DNA of 64,000 bases from Gracilibacillus kekensis (lineage in GTDB: Bacteria > Bacillota > Bacilli > Bacillales > Amphibacillaceae), in assembly GCF_900143085.1 (NCBI RefSeq), contig NZ_FRCZ01000011.1, positions 1-64,000 on the forward strand. The letters are read 5' to 3'. Positions 7,989 through 16,334 of this stretch are shown here, one piece after another. Position numbers and translations under genes: made by a program. The number at the start of each line of letters is the position of its first letter. Position 1 is the stretch's first letter. The notes beneath the pieces were generated by a model. It did no database searches. It had not been told where the DNA came from and was given only the letters and a program-made list of their open reading frames with translations.

Positions 7989-9036
7989 CAAAGAAGCGTT
8001 GTGCTCCTGGATGTAAATCAATCGACATACCCTCTTGAGCTGTATCAATTGTTAAATCCTTGCCACGTTCATGTGCGTTCTCCATGGCATCTATATTGTC
8101 AAAAATAGCCTTCACTATTTCATATACTTGGTCTTCAGGCAGATCATCACTAACAATTAGCATCGATTGAGGAGCGATTGTAGTTGCAGTAGCATCAAAG
8201 TTTTCATAGGTGTTTTCATCTAATTCTACTTTTGTATAGTAAGGGTATTCTTCTACAATTTCATCGATCTTATCTTCCGTAATACTCACTATCTTGATAT
8301 CAGCACTTGCCGCTAATTCTTGAATACTTCCTGTTGGTGTTCCTGCTGTAACGAATGCAGCATCAATATTTCCATCTTGTAAATTCGTGGACGCGTCGCC
8401 AAAATCCATCCATTCTTCATTAATGTCATCGTACGTAATATCGTGAGCGGCTAGAATTTGATTCGCGTTAGCCTCTGTTCCTGAACCGACATCACCTACA
8501 GCCACCCGTTTACCTACTAAATCTTCGACAGTTTCAATACCACTATCTGCTAATGTAACGATTTGAATCGTCTCAGGATAAATAGTAAAAACACCACTAA
8601 AACCGTCTACCACTTCTTCAAACATTTGAGAACCTTCATGCGCATAGTACGCAATATCGTTTTGGACAAGACCAAAATGTGCTTGGCCATCACTTAATTC
8701 GTTCGCATTTACAACAGAAGCTCCACTGGAAATACCTGTTGCGGTAACACCATCCACATGCTCACTGATTATTTCCGCCATCGCTACTCCAAGCGGAAAA
8801 TAAACACCCGCTTCACCACCTGTTAATACAGTAATATCTTCTACCCAGCCTTCTGCTGAACTTGCTTCATCAGTTTCTGTGTCTGCTTCCTCTTCTTCTG
8901 TAGCTTGATCCTCTGATGTTTCTTCTTGTGCTTCTTCATTCCCTTCATCATCTTTAACGTCACCCGCTCCATTACCACAAGCTACTAACACGATTCCTAC
9001 TAAAAAGAAGATTATTAACAAACTATACTTTTTCAT
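7978..9036 (-). CDS. TAXI family TRAP transporter solute-binding lipoprotein
   Basis: 352 residues. Signal peptide with lipobox LVAC (lipidated Cys20), a strongly acidic Glu/Asp/Thr linker (about 25-60), then a TAXI-type periplasmic-binding fold (TGGEAGVYFPLG, then SSGASVVNANEL). In Gram-positives the receptor is tethered to the outer membrane leaflet and delivers solute to the TRAP permease. The acidic linker and net negative charge fit a salt-adapted cell surface. First gene of the operon; RBS AAGGGGG. Confidence 0.93.
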   Translation of the reverse strand: MKKYSLLIIFFLVGIVLVACGNGAGDVKDDEGNEEAQEETSEDQATEEEEADTETDEASSAEGWVEDITVLTGGEAGVYFPLGVAMAEIISEHVDGVTATGISSGASVVNANELSDGQAHFGLVQNDIAYYAHEGSQMFEEVVDGFSGVFTIYPETIQIVTLADSGIETVEDLVGKRVAVGDVGSGTEANANQILAAHDITYDDINEEWMDFGDASTNLQDGNIDAAFVTAGTPTGSIQELAASADIKIVSITEDKIDEIVEEYPYYTKVELDENTYENFDATATTIAPQSMLIVSDDLPEDQVYEIVKAIFDNIDAMENAHERGKDLTIDTAQEGMSIDLHPGAQRFFDEQ

Positions 9037-9137
9037 CTACATACCCCCTTACTATTTTTTATGTGTAAAAGCCAAAGTGTATTCCAATCCTTTTTTAAAA
9101 GATACTGAAGTAGTTCGTTTGATAAATTTCCATAAAA

Positions 9138-9173
9138 AAATATCCCTCTCCCTATAGTGGAAGAAGGATATTT
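9138..9173 (-). terminator. Intrinsic terminator of the CNNM/CBS transporter gene
   Basis: On the minus strand, a stem (AAATATCC at 9138-9145 with GGATATTT at 9166-9173, extended by imperfect pairing) is followed by T7. Confidence 0.75.
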
Positions 9174-9175
9174 CC

Positions 9176-10477
9176 TTATTGCGCCTCTCCTAAATGTTTC
9201 AGTCGAAAAAGCGGACTCTCTTTCGTTTCCGCTTCTTGTATTTCAATTCTCACTTTTCGTACTCTCCGGTCTGTTACTTCATCAACAAAAACTTGCATAT
9301 TTTCGTATTCAAAGCGATCCCCATCTTTTGGTATTGCCTTGATATTCTCGATCACCCAACCACCTATTGTATGATAGGAACTTTCGGGTTTGGCAATATT
9401 TAATACTTCAGCAAAATCATCTAACTGATATTGAGCATCAAAGCTATACACCTTATCATTAATTTTAGACATGGCATTTACCTTTTCGTCTTGTTCATCC
9501 CAAATTTCTCCAACGATTTCCTCAAGTACATCCTCTAGAGTAATCAAACCGGAAGTACCTCCGAACTCATCCAACACAATCGCCATATGAACTTTTTCCT
9601 TTTGCAATTGTGGCAAGAGAGTTGATATTTTCATCGATTCAACGACAAATAACGGTTCTCTTATGAGTTCTTTTATATTTACATCACCATACTTCACTAG
9701 ATGTGTTAAGAATTCCTTTTCTGACAATATACCAATAATATTATCAACTGTTTCCTCATAAACAGGTATTCTAGAAAAACGTTCTTCAAAAAATATATGT
9801 TTAATTTCTTCGACCGATTGGCTAATTTCAATGGCTACCACGTCAATCCTTGGTGTTAATACTTCTTCTGCTACAGTTTCATCAAAATCCATTGATCGAT
9901 AAATAAGCTCGCGTTCTTCTTTATCAATAACGCCTTCCTCTTCACTAATATCCAGCATTACCTTGATTTCTTCCTCTGTTACCGAGGGCAGTTGATTACT
10001 CTTTGCAAAAAGTTTCGAGACAACGGTTTTTAATTGAAGAAATAGAAAGTTTACTGGTGTCAGCGCATGAATTAATACATATAAAATATTCGCTATTAGT
10101 AAAGAATAGCTTTCAGCATGTTCTTTTGCCAATGATTTAGGAAGGATTTCACCAAAAATAAGGATAAGAATCGTCATAACAACTGTGCTACCAACTAAAG
10201 CAAGACTTCCCCCAAATATATCTGTAGCTACGGTAGCGGCAATACTTGCAGCAGCAATATTAACAATATTATTCCCCACTAAAATGGTGGACAGTGTCTT
10301 GTCAAACTGCTCTGCAATTTGGAGAGCCCTTTTACTCCCTGGTCTGCCTTCGTCAGCGAAATGTTTTAACCTGATTTTATTGACACTAGAAAAAGCTGTT
10401 TCTGCTGATGAGAAAAAAGCTGACAACATTATTAAACTCATTAATAAAGTAATCGAATTCAGCGGTATATCGTCCAA
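9176..10477 (-). CDS. CNNM/CorC-type CBS-domain transporter, YhdP (MpfA)-like
   Basis: 433 residues: CNNM/DUF21 membrane domain (about 1-190, with FSSAETAFSSVNKIRL and FGEILPKSLA), a CBS pair (about 205-335) and a C-terminal CorC/HlyC domain. B. subtilis paralogues include YhdP/MpfA, implicated in Mg2+ efflux; older annotations say hemolysin. The start is TTG at 10477 (AGGAG 11 nt upstream; an in-frame TGA precedes). With the adjacent MerR gene and divergent second paralogue, the locus resembles B. subtilis yhdP-yhdQ-yhdT, which is my basis for the YhdP label. Confidence 0.85.
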   Translation of the reverse strand: MDDIPLNSITLLMSLIMLSAFFSSAETAFSSVNKIRLKHFADEGRPGSKRALQIAEQFDKTLSTILVGNNIVNIAAASIAATVATDIFGGSLALVGSTVVMTILILIFGEILPKSLAKEHAESYSLLIANILYVLIHALTPVNFLFLQLKTVVSKLFAKSNQLPSVTEEEIKVMLDISEEEGVIDKEERELIYRSMDFDETVAEEVLTPRIDVVAIEISQSVEEIKHIFFEERFSRIPVYEETVDNIIGILSEKEFLTHLVKYGDVNIKELIREPLFVVESMKISTLLPQLQKEKVHMAIVLDEFGGTSGLITLEDVLEEIVGEIWDEQDEKVNAMSKINDKVYSFDAQYQLDDFAEVLNIAKPESSYHTIGGWVIENIKAIPKDGDRFEYENMQVFVDEVTDRRVRKVRIEIQEAETKESPLFRLKHLGEAQ

Positions 10478-10552
10478 AAAAACTCACACTCCTATAATTT
10501 AAATAAATTTACACATTTATATGATATCGTTTACATACCTATTATATAATAA

Positions 10553-10972
10553 TTAGCTAGAAAATAAAATCAATGCTTGAATGAGAGCAACCGTTTGAGG
10601 CTTAATATTCTTTAAAACAGTGATTTGATCTTGCGTTTCCATCTTTTCAAACATGGCATGTATTTCCTTTATCTCTTCTTTTAAATCGCTCATTTTTTTA
10701 GTAATTTGGTCTGCTTGAGCTAAAGTTGTATTTTTATCGATTTCTTCAAGTTTTAATAGCCACTTCTTTTCTTTAATTTGTTCTAAAGTCATGTTCATTT
10801 TTTTACATTTTTCAATAAAACGTATCTCTTCGACAGCTTTTTGATTATATAACCGATAATTCGTGTCAGAACGTTCACATGTCAGTAGACCGATCCTCGT
10901 ATAATAATCTATAGTACGTTTTGATACATTGCTTGCATTCGCTAATTGTCCAATTCTTAATAACTTCCCAAT
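10553..10972 (-). CDS. MerR family transcriptional regulator (ATT start or 5' frameshift)
   Basis: 139 residues if read from ATT at 10972. The N-terminal helix-turn-helix and wing are clear (LRIGQLANASNVSKRTIDYY, then TRIGLL and YRLYNQ), followed by a helical dimerisation domain. There is no ATG, GTG or TTG in frame at the 5' end. GAGGTG lies just ahead of ATT. Alternatively, ATGTCATTGGG would enter this frame if the GGG run had one more G, so a one-base deletion is possible. The usual internal ATG at 10798 would delete the DNA-binding domain. B. subtilis YhdQ occupies the same position. Confidence 0.8.
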   Translation of the reverse strand: MGKLLRIGQLANASNVSKRTIDYYTRIGLLTCERSDTNYRLYNQKAVEEIRFIEKCKKMNMTLEQIKEKKWLLKLEEIDKNTTLAQADQITKKMSDLKEEIKEIHAMFEKMETQDQITVLKNIKPQTVALIQALILFSS

Positions 10973-11002
10973 GACATCACCTCTTTTTAATTGTAATCGC
11001 TT

Positions 11003-11033
11003 TTGTTAAAACTGTACAGTACCACGTTATGCT
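11003..11033 (+). promoter_or_regulatory. MerR-type promoter with 19-bp spacer and central dyad
   Basis: TTGTTA (11003-11008) and TATGCT (11028-11033) are 19 bp apart. The dyad GTACAGTAC (11014-11022) is centred exactly in that spacer at 11018. Overlong spacers with a central dyad are the signature of promoters twisted into activity by MerR proteins. It drives the CBS-domain gene at 11127 and lies beside the divergent MerR gene. Confidence 0.75.
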
Positions 11034-11126
11034 TGGTAGAATATATTTATAACATTGATAACCATCCATATGAATTCAACGAACAAATCAATCGTTGTGT
11101 ATAATCTTAAGGAGGAATTTATTTTC

Positions 11127-12347
11127 ATGTTCGTCGCCATTATGGTTCTTTTATTGGTCTCGCTATTTTTTTCAGGAAGTGAGACTGCATTAACAGCTGC
11201 AAATAAAATGAAACTACAAACAAAAGCTAGAAATAATGATCTGAAATCAGAGAAGTTATTAAAACTGATTTCTAAGCCAAGTGAATTTATAACAGCAATA
11301 TTGATTGGAAATAATATCGCAAATATATTACTTCCAACCCTGGTAACTACCATTGCGATCCAATATGACTATAATGTAGGAATAGCTTCAGCAATTCTTA
11401 CCATCACCATTATCGTATTTGCAGAAGTAATTCCGAAATCCGTTGCAGCAACTTTTCCTGATCGAATTGCATACATAGTATATCCGGTTATCAAATTTGT
11501 CGTGATCATCCTTAAACCAATCACTATTCTGCTTAATGGGTTAACTGGGTTTATCACGAAAGTCCTTTCAAGAGGGCAAGAACAAGACACTTCTATCTCA
11601 AAAGATGAGTTACGAGCAATGGTAGATATTGCTGACTCTGAGGGTATGTTTCACCAAGAAGAATCCCATCGAATAAAGGGGGTTCTTGACTTTTATAATT
11701 TAACGGTCAAAGATGTTTTGAAAACGCCACGTGTAGAAGTTGTAGCGTTAGCAAGTACGGCTAGCTACGAAGAAATAAGAAATATTGCAATAGAAAATCC
11801 TTTTACAAGGTACCCTATTTATGAGGAAGATATTGATAAAATCGTTGGTGTTTTCCATTCCAAATATTTATTAAGTTGGTCAACCGATCAAAGTAAATCA
11901 CTTGAAATCTATAGTGACACAAACCCATTACTAGTATATGAGTTCCAGTCGATAGAATGGGTCTTTCGCGAAATGACAAAAGAAAAGAAACACATGGCTA
12001 TTGTATTAGATGAGTATGGCGGTACAGAAGGGATTCTTACCCATGAAGATATTATTGAAGCGATGATCGGTTTAGAAATTGAAGATGAAACGGACTTAGA
12101 CAATGAATCATTGGTTGATACCTTAACGGAAACAGAACTCATATGTGATGCGAAAATTTCATTACGCCGTTTAAATTCGATTTTTCATACAGAGATTCCA
12201 GAAGAGGAAGACGTTCTTGCAGGATATTTATTAAAGGAATTAAATTACTTTCCTGAAGAAGGGCAAACAATCGAAATTAATAATTTAACCTTTAAAATTC
12301 TTGAAACAGATGGCAGGACGATTAAGCAAGTTCAGATTATTAAATAG
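11127..12347 (+). CDS. CNNM/CorC-type CBS-domain transporter, YhdT-like
   Basis: 406 residues with the same domain order as the paralogue at 9176: CNNM membrane domain (FSGSETALTAANKMKLQ; FAEVIPKSVAA), CBS pair and CorC/HlyC C-terminus. A divalent-cation (Mg2+) efflux or homeostasis role is likely by family. The ATG at 11127 is used because AAGGAGG lies 11 nt upstream; the earlier ATG at 11055 precedes the ribosome-binding site. The MerR-type promoter directly upstream points to control by the neighbouring regulator, so expression probably responds to a metal or related signal. Confidence 0.85.
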   Translation: MFVAIMVLLLVSLFFSGSETALTAANKMKLQTKARNNDLKSEKLLKLISKPSEFITAILIGNNIANILLPTLVTTIAIQYDYNVGIASAILTITIIVFAEVIPKSVAATFPDRIAYIVYPVIKFVVIILKPITILLNGLTGFITKVLSRGQEQDTSISKDELRAMVDIADSEGMFHQEESHRIKGVLDFYNLTVKDVLKTPRVEVVALASTASYEEIRNIAIENPFTRYPIYEEDIDKIVGVFHSKYLLSWSTDQSKSLEIYSDTNPLLVYEFQSIEWVFREMTKEKKHMAIVLDEYGGTEGILTHEDIIEAMIGLEIEDETDLDNESLVDTLTETELICDAKISLRRLNSIFHTEIPEEEDVLAGYLLKELNYFPEEGQTIEINNLTFKILETDGRTIKQVQIIK

Positions 12348-12353
12348 TTTTAA

Positions 12354-12391
12354 AAAGTGCGCCTGTTCAAAATAGGCGCACTTTATTTTTT
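12354..12391. terminator. Bidirectional terminator
   Basis: Perfect 10-bp GC-rich stem (AAAGTGCGCC at 12354-12363 with GGCGCACTTT at 12375-12384), followed by ATTTTTTT on the plus strand and T5 on the minus. It separates the convergent CBS transporter and flavin reductase genes. Confidence 0.9.
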
Positions 12392-12394
12392 TAG

Positions 12395-12961
12395 TTAAAA
12401 ATCGTATTTAGCTTCTTCTCTTTCTCGAATCTCCTGATAGGTTCCTGTCAGGGTCACAGTATCTTCAACAAGTCGTTCGATTCGAAATAAGACATCGTCA
12501 TTCGTTATTTCCTGACGATAGAATTCAATGTCTTCGATAAATACATAGCTTTGAACGATTTGCGCCTTCATGTACCCTAAAATTGGTTTTAATTGCTGTT
12601 CCGGAATCAGATAATGCTTTTGAGATCCAGCGGTGATAATCATGCTCACTACTTTATGTTGCAAAGCATCTACTGGCAATAAGTCGAACACATTCTTTAA
12701 AGTACCGGGAATCGATGCTTGAAAAATCGGACTTCCAATAATAATCGCATCTGCCGCCATAATCGTTTCCGTCACCTTCTTAGTATCCCCTTGATAATCT
12801 AAATAATTGCGACCATCACTAAACTGAATGTCATACTCTGCTAAATCAAGCATGGTAACCTCTAAATCCGGGTACTTATCTTCAAGTGTTTTGACTGCAT
12901 AACTAGTTGCGGTTTTTGTTTTAGAGCCGACGATCGATCCTGCAATTGCTACTACCTTCAT
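12395..12961 (-). CDS. NADPH-dependent FMN reductase
   Basis: 188 residues with a flavodoxin-like fold: KVVAIAGSIVGSKTKT (phosphate-binding loop), GSPIFQASIPGTLKNVFDLL and a later ITAGSQKH segment. It should reduce FMN with NAD(P)H. It follows the luciferase-like monooxygenase with an 8-bp gap, so the pair probably forms a two-component flavin monooxygenase. The ATG at 12961 is preferred over the adjacent ATG at 12964 because GGAGG lies 6 nt upstream. Confidence 0.88.
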   Translation of the reverse strand: MKVVAIAGSIVGSKTKTATSYAVKTLEDKYPDLEVTMLDLAEYDIQFSDGRNYLDYQGDTKKVTETIMAADAIIIGSPIFQASIPGTLKNVFDLLPVDALQHKVVSMIITAGSQKHYLIPEQQLKPILGYMKAQIVQSYVFIEDIEFYRQEITNDDVLFRIERLVEDTVTLTGTYQEIREREEAKYDF

Positions 12962-12971
12962 CATTGGCCTC

Positions 12972-14027
12972 CTATTTCTTCGTATACTTTCGAATCGCTG
13001 GCAATACTTCTTTACCAATTAACTCGATATTTTTTCTTAATTTATCAAAAGGTACACCGCCAAAGTCCATTTGTGCAATATAGCGTTGGTGACCATACAT
13101 TTCATGTTGATAAAGAATTTTCTCAATCACCTCTTGTGGACTTCCAACATTCATGACATCACGCTTATCAGCGCCCTGCGCAAAATGTTGCTTGGGATAA
13201 CCTCTGCCATTCGTCTTTTGCATCCCTTCATTAACCGATGGATACATTTCTCGTTGTGCTTGCTGTGTTGTCTCAGCTAGATAGAAAAAGCCAGCGGTTG
13301 CAACCGGAAATTGTGCCGGATCATGTCCCGCTTGTCTTAAGGCATCCCGATAACTATCAATGGTCCGTTTAAAAATCGATACAGGTCCACCCAATGTAGC
13401 TAGAAAAATCGGCACTCCGGCATAACCTGCTTTAACTGCACTTGATGGATGTCCACCAACCGCTCGCCAAATTGGTAGTGAGCCATTTAGTGGTCGAGGT
13501 AGAATATGTGCATCTCTAAGTGGCGCACGATACTGCCCCTCCCAATTAACATATTCTTCTTGATTTATTTTTAATAATAGATCAAATTTCTCTTCATATA
13601 ATTCTTCATAGTCATGTAGATCATATCCGAGCAAGTCAAAGTTTCCGACCCTGGAAGCACGCCCAGCAATAATCTCTGCTCGTCCTTTTGAAATCAAGTC
13701 GATGGTAGCAAAATCCTCATAGACCCGAACTGGATCGAGGGTACTAATAATCGTTGATGAGCTTGCTATTTTAATATTTTCTGTTGCCTGCGCAATAGCA
13801 GATAAAACAACAGAATGTGCTTGGGTGGTAAAGTACTCCTGATGACTTTCCCCCACACTAAAGAAGTCGATGCCAACATCATCTGCTAGTTTTGCTAGTT
13901 CAATAATTTCCTCTAATCTCTGCCCGGCAGGAATTCTTTCACCTGTAGATGGATTGGGCAAATGATCCCCTAATGTATATAAACCAAATTCTAAACCTTT
14001 ACTTGCATCGATTCGATATTTTTCCAT
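12972..14027 (-). CDS. LLM class flavin-dependent oxidoreductase
   Basis: 351 residues with a bacterial-luciferase-like TIM barrel (FGLYTLGD start, FSVGESHQEYF, IIAGRASRVGNFDLLGYD, VGSPQEVIEKI). It uses FMNH2, presumably from the co-transcribed reductase, to oxygenate or oxidise an unknown substrate. ATG with AAAGG about 10 nt upstream. Transcription starts from a strong sigma-A promoter whose spacer holds an inverted repeat next to a divergent HxlR regulator gene, suggesting repression lifted by an electrophile or thiol/quinone stress signal. Confidence 0.9.
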   Translation of the reverse strand: MEKYRIDASKGLEFGLYTLGDHLPNPSTGERIPAGQRLEEIIELAKLADDVGIDFFSVGESHQEYFTTQAHSVVLSAIAQATENIKIASSSTIISTLDPVRVYEDFATIDLISKGRAEIIAGRASRVGNFDLLGYDLHDYEELYEEKFDLLLKINQEEYVNWEGQYRAPLRDAHILPRPLNGSLPIWRAVGGHPSSAVKAGYAGVPIFLATLGGPVSIFKRTIDSYRDALRQAGHDPAQFPVATAGFFYLAETTQQAQREMYPSVNEGMQKTNGRGYPKQHFAQGADKRDVMNVGSPQEVIEKILYQHEMYGHQRYIAQMDFGGVPFDKLRKNIELIGKEVLPAIRKYTKK

Positions 14028-14116
14028 TATACAACAGCCTTTCTTTCAACGAAATTTACGTATCATATGTTATTATGAACGATAGCAACCAAAAATGTAA
14101 GTACGCACTTTCAAGT

Positions 14117-14144
14117 AATATAGTATCTCATAAGATACTGTCAA
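14117..14144 (-). promoter_or_regulatory. Sigma-A promoter of the LLM/FMN-reductase operon with operator in spacer
   Basis: On the minus strand, TTGACA (14139-14144), 16 bp, TATATT (14117-14122). The spacer is filled by the inverted repeat AGTATCT (14122-14128) / AGATACT (14133-14139). This geometry blocks polymerase when a dimeric repressor binds; the divergent HxlR gene is the obvious candidate. On the plus strand TTTCAA (14109-14114) and TAAGAT (14131-14136) may form the overlapping HxlR promoter. Confidence 0.7.
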
Positions 14145-14163
14145 CGTAGAAAGGAGACAGATC

Positions 14164-14511
14164 ATGAAATATCAACCAAATGCATGCCGAGTAGAAGATG
14201 CCTTAAGTATTTTAGTTGGAAAATGGAAACCGATTATTCTTCTGCATCTGCTCAACCACGGGACACAGCGTTTTAATGAACTTAGAAAAAGTATGCCCGG
14301 AATTACACAGAAAATGTTAACTAAGCAGTTACGTGAATTAGAAGCGGAGGACATCGTCGAGCGTGTCGTATATCCAGAAGTCCCACCAAAAGTCGAATAT
14401 TCGATTACAGAGTATGGGAAAAGTCTACAACCAATCTTAGAAGCGATGCATGAATGGGGAGTTAAACATACACTCCATAAACAGGAGAAAGTAAAAGAGA
14501 AGCATGGTTGA
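14164..14511 (+). CDS. HxlR family transcriptional regulator
   Basis: 115 residues with a winged helix: [20 protein letters not shown], then [20 protein letters not shown] and a wing near [16 protein letters not shown] conserved N-terminal Cys (CRVE) corresponds to the redox-sensing Cys of YodB/HypR-type members. Strong RBS (AAAGGAG). Divergent from the LLM operon, with an inverted repeat in the shared promoter, so it likely represses that operon and itself. Confidence 0.92.
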   Translation: MKYQPNACRVEDALSILVGKWKPIILLHLLNHGTQRFNELRKSMPGITQKMLTKQLRELEAEDIVERVVYPEVPPKVEYSITEYGKSLQPILEAMHEWGVKHTLHKQEKVKEKHG

Positions 14512-14525
14512 ATTCCATGCTTCTC
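14497..14525. terminator. Terminator hairpin between hxlR-type and PfpI-type genes
   Basis: Perfect 11-bp stem GAGAAGCATGG / CCATGCTTCTC; it overlaps the 3' end of the HxlR gene. T-tracts are weak, so efficiency is uncertain. Confidence 0.6.
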
Positions 14526-14535
14526 ATCTATATTC

Positions 14536-15048
14536 TTATGGCAATAACTTGATTGATTCTTCAACAAAAGCTGGTATATCGTCTGGTTGTCTACTCGTCA
14601 CTAACTGATTTTGGCAAACAACTACTTCTTTATCGTGTACTTTTCCACCAGCATATTCTAAGTCGACTTGGATCGATTTAAAACCAGTTACGTCTCGACC
14701 TTCAAGTGATTTTGCTGTAATTAATAGTTGTGGACCATGACAAATCGCAAATACCGGCTTCTTTTCATCCATAAAGTGTTTTGCGAATTCTACGAAACGA
14801 TCGTCTCCTCTTAATATATCAGGAGAAAATCCACCTGGAATAAATAATGCATCAAAATCATTTGGTGACACATCATCAATTGTCTGATCAATTGTAACTG
14901 ATGCCTCTCCTTGTTTGCCTTTGACTGTCTTGCCTTTTTCCTTCTCAATCGTTACGACTTGATGACCCGCTTCCTTAAAATCCTTTGCAGGGTCCGTATA
15001 CTCAACATCTTCAAACATATCTGTTATAAATGTTGCAATTTTAGCCAT
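14536..15048 (-). CDS. DJ-1/PfpI family protein (YfkM-like general stress protein)
   Basis: 170 residues of the class I glutamine amidotransferase-like fold. The nucleophile elbow is AICHGPQ (Cys near residue 105) and the acid residue sits in FEDVEYTDP. Members act as deglycases, proteases or stress proteins; B. subtilis YfkM is a sigma-B-controlled general stress protein. GGAGG lies 9 nt before ATG, and a sigma-B-like promoter lies upstream. Confidence 0.9.
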   Translation of the reverse strand: MAKIATFITDMFEDVEYTDPAKDFKEAGHQVVTIEKEKGKTVKGKQGEASVTIDQTIDDVSPNDFDALFIPGGFSPDILRGDDRFVEFAKHFMDEKKPVFAICHGPQLLITAKSLEGRDVTGFKSIQVDLEYAGGKVHDKEVVVCQNQLVTSRQPDDIPAFVEESIKLLP

Positions 15049-15101
15049 TTTAAACTATTCCTCCTTAAATGATAGAGTTAGTATTCTCTACATTTTCATT
15101 A

Positions 15102-15127
15102 TTACCACGAGGAAGTTATTGGTAAAC
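15102..15127 (-). promoter_or_regulatory. Sigma-B-like promoter of the PfpI/YfkM gene
   Basis: On the minus strand, GTTTAC (15122-15127), 14 bp, TGGTAA (15102-15107), close to the general-stress consensus GTTTAA-N12-14-GGGWAW. It fits the general-stress regulation known for YfkM. Confidence 0.55.
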
Positions 15128-15148
15128 ATCAATAATAAAACTCTTCGG

Positions 15149-15177
15149 TTAACACGATAACCATTATCCTTTACAAT
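15149..15177 (+). promoter_or_regulatory. Sigma-A promoter of the EamA transporter gene
   Basis: TTAACA (15149-15154), 17 bp, TACAAT (15172-15177). The predicted transcription start is near 15184, which excludes the upstream ATG at 15176 and supports 15212 as the start codon. Confidence 0.75.
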
Positions 15178-15211
15178 GGAAAAATACGCAGATGAATTAA
15201 AGGAGATAACT

Positions 15212-16105
15212 ATGCAGAACATTTCACAAAATAAAAGTATGGTAGCTTTTCTGATACTCCTTATCACATTAATTTGGGGTTATGCTTGGGTATTGATGAA
15301 GGAAGCGGTCAATTACATGGGGCCCTTCACCTTTTCTACTTTCCGGTTTGCTACTGGTACGCTCACCATGATCATCGTGCTTTTACTCCTGAAAGTTAAA
15401 AGACCTCCATTATGGTCTTGGAAGCATTTGATTGTCATTGGATTTTTACAAACGACAGTGGTATTTACTCTTGTTATGTATGGATTACAATTTGTAGAAG
15501 CAGGAAAGTCTTCTGTCTTATTATATTCAATGCCTGTGTGGAGCACCGTTCTTTCCGTATGGATTCTAAAAGAAAAAGTAACAAAAGGTAAAATAATCGG
15601 TCTCAGCTTTGGTTTATTAGGCCTATTCACAATTTTAGGCTGGGATATTTGGAGAAATCAAACACCCGAAGTATTAATTGGCGAAACGTTAATTATTATT
15701 GCCGCCATTTCATGGGGTGCCTCTAATGTCTATTATCGCAAAACCGTTTCTAAACTTTCACAATTGCAAGTAAACACCTATCAAATGTTATTTGGAACCG
15801 TTGGTCTAGCTATAGTCGCCGTTGTACTAGAAGGTGGCGATAGCATAAGCTTCACGCCCTATAGCTTTTATATAATCCTATTTACAGGGGTTTTGGCTTC
15901 CGCTTTCTGTTTCACTGCATGGTTTTTCGTCTTAAATGCTATCGAAATGACTACTGCCACGATCGCAACATTGTTAGTACCTGTATTTGGGTTGTTTTTA
16001 GGCTGGTTACTAATAGATGAGGATATAGGGGTAAGCATTGTAATTGGTACAGGCTTGATTATTAGTGGTATTGTTATTTCTACTTTAGCGAAAAGGAAAA
16101 AATGA
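15212..16105 (+). CDS. EamA/DMT family transporter
   Basis: 297 residues, ten predicted membrane segments in two EamA repeats (LIWGYAWVLMK in the first, ISWGASNVYYR in the second). Drug/metabolite transporters of this family export amino acids or metabolites; the substrate cannot be told. ATG 15212 follows AAAGGAG by 8 nt. Monocistronic, with its own promoter. Confidence 0.88.
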   Translation: MQNISQNKSMVAFLILLITLIWGYAWVLMKEAVNYMGPFTFSTFRFATGTLTMIIVLLLLKVKRPPLWSWKHLIVIGFLQTTVVFTLVMYGLQFVEAGKSSVLLYSMPVWSTVLSVWILKEKVTKGKIIGLSFGLLGLFTILGWDIWRNQTPEVLIGETLIIIAAISWGASNVYYRKTVSKLSQLQVNTYQMLFGTVGLAIVAVVLEGGDSISFTPYSFYIILFTGVLASAFCFTAWFFVLNAIEMTTATIATLLVPVFGLFLGWLLIDEDIGVSIVIGTGLIISGIVISTLAKRKK

Positions 16106-16164
16106 ATTAACACCTCTGTTTAATCCAGAATTTTTTTGAATTAGTGGATATTTGATAAACGGAT

Positions 16165-16207
16165 ATAACCCACACAGGGTGTACTCTTTGCTCCCTATGT
16201 GGGTTAT
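16165..16207 (+). terminator. Hairpin downstream of the EamA gene
   Basis: 15-bp stem with one mismatch (ATAACCCACACAGGG / CCCTATGTGGGTTAT). There is no strong T-tract after it, so it may act as a processing or weak termination site. The remaining bases to 16334 hold nothing I recognise. Confidence 0.5.
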
Positions 16208-16334
16208 CTGTATGAAATTAAACTTAAATAAATTTCTAGACTTTCAAATGATATGTTCTATCCGATTTAATAATAGATTGACCCTTTTTATCAATTCTAC
16301 TTTATGATTTATGATTCACAAAATTTAAATTTAC

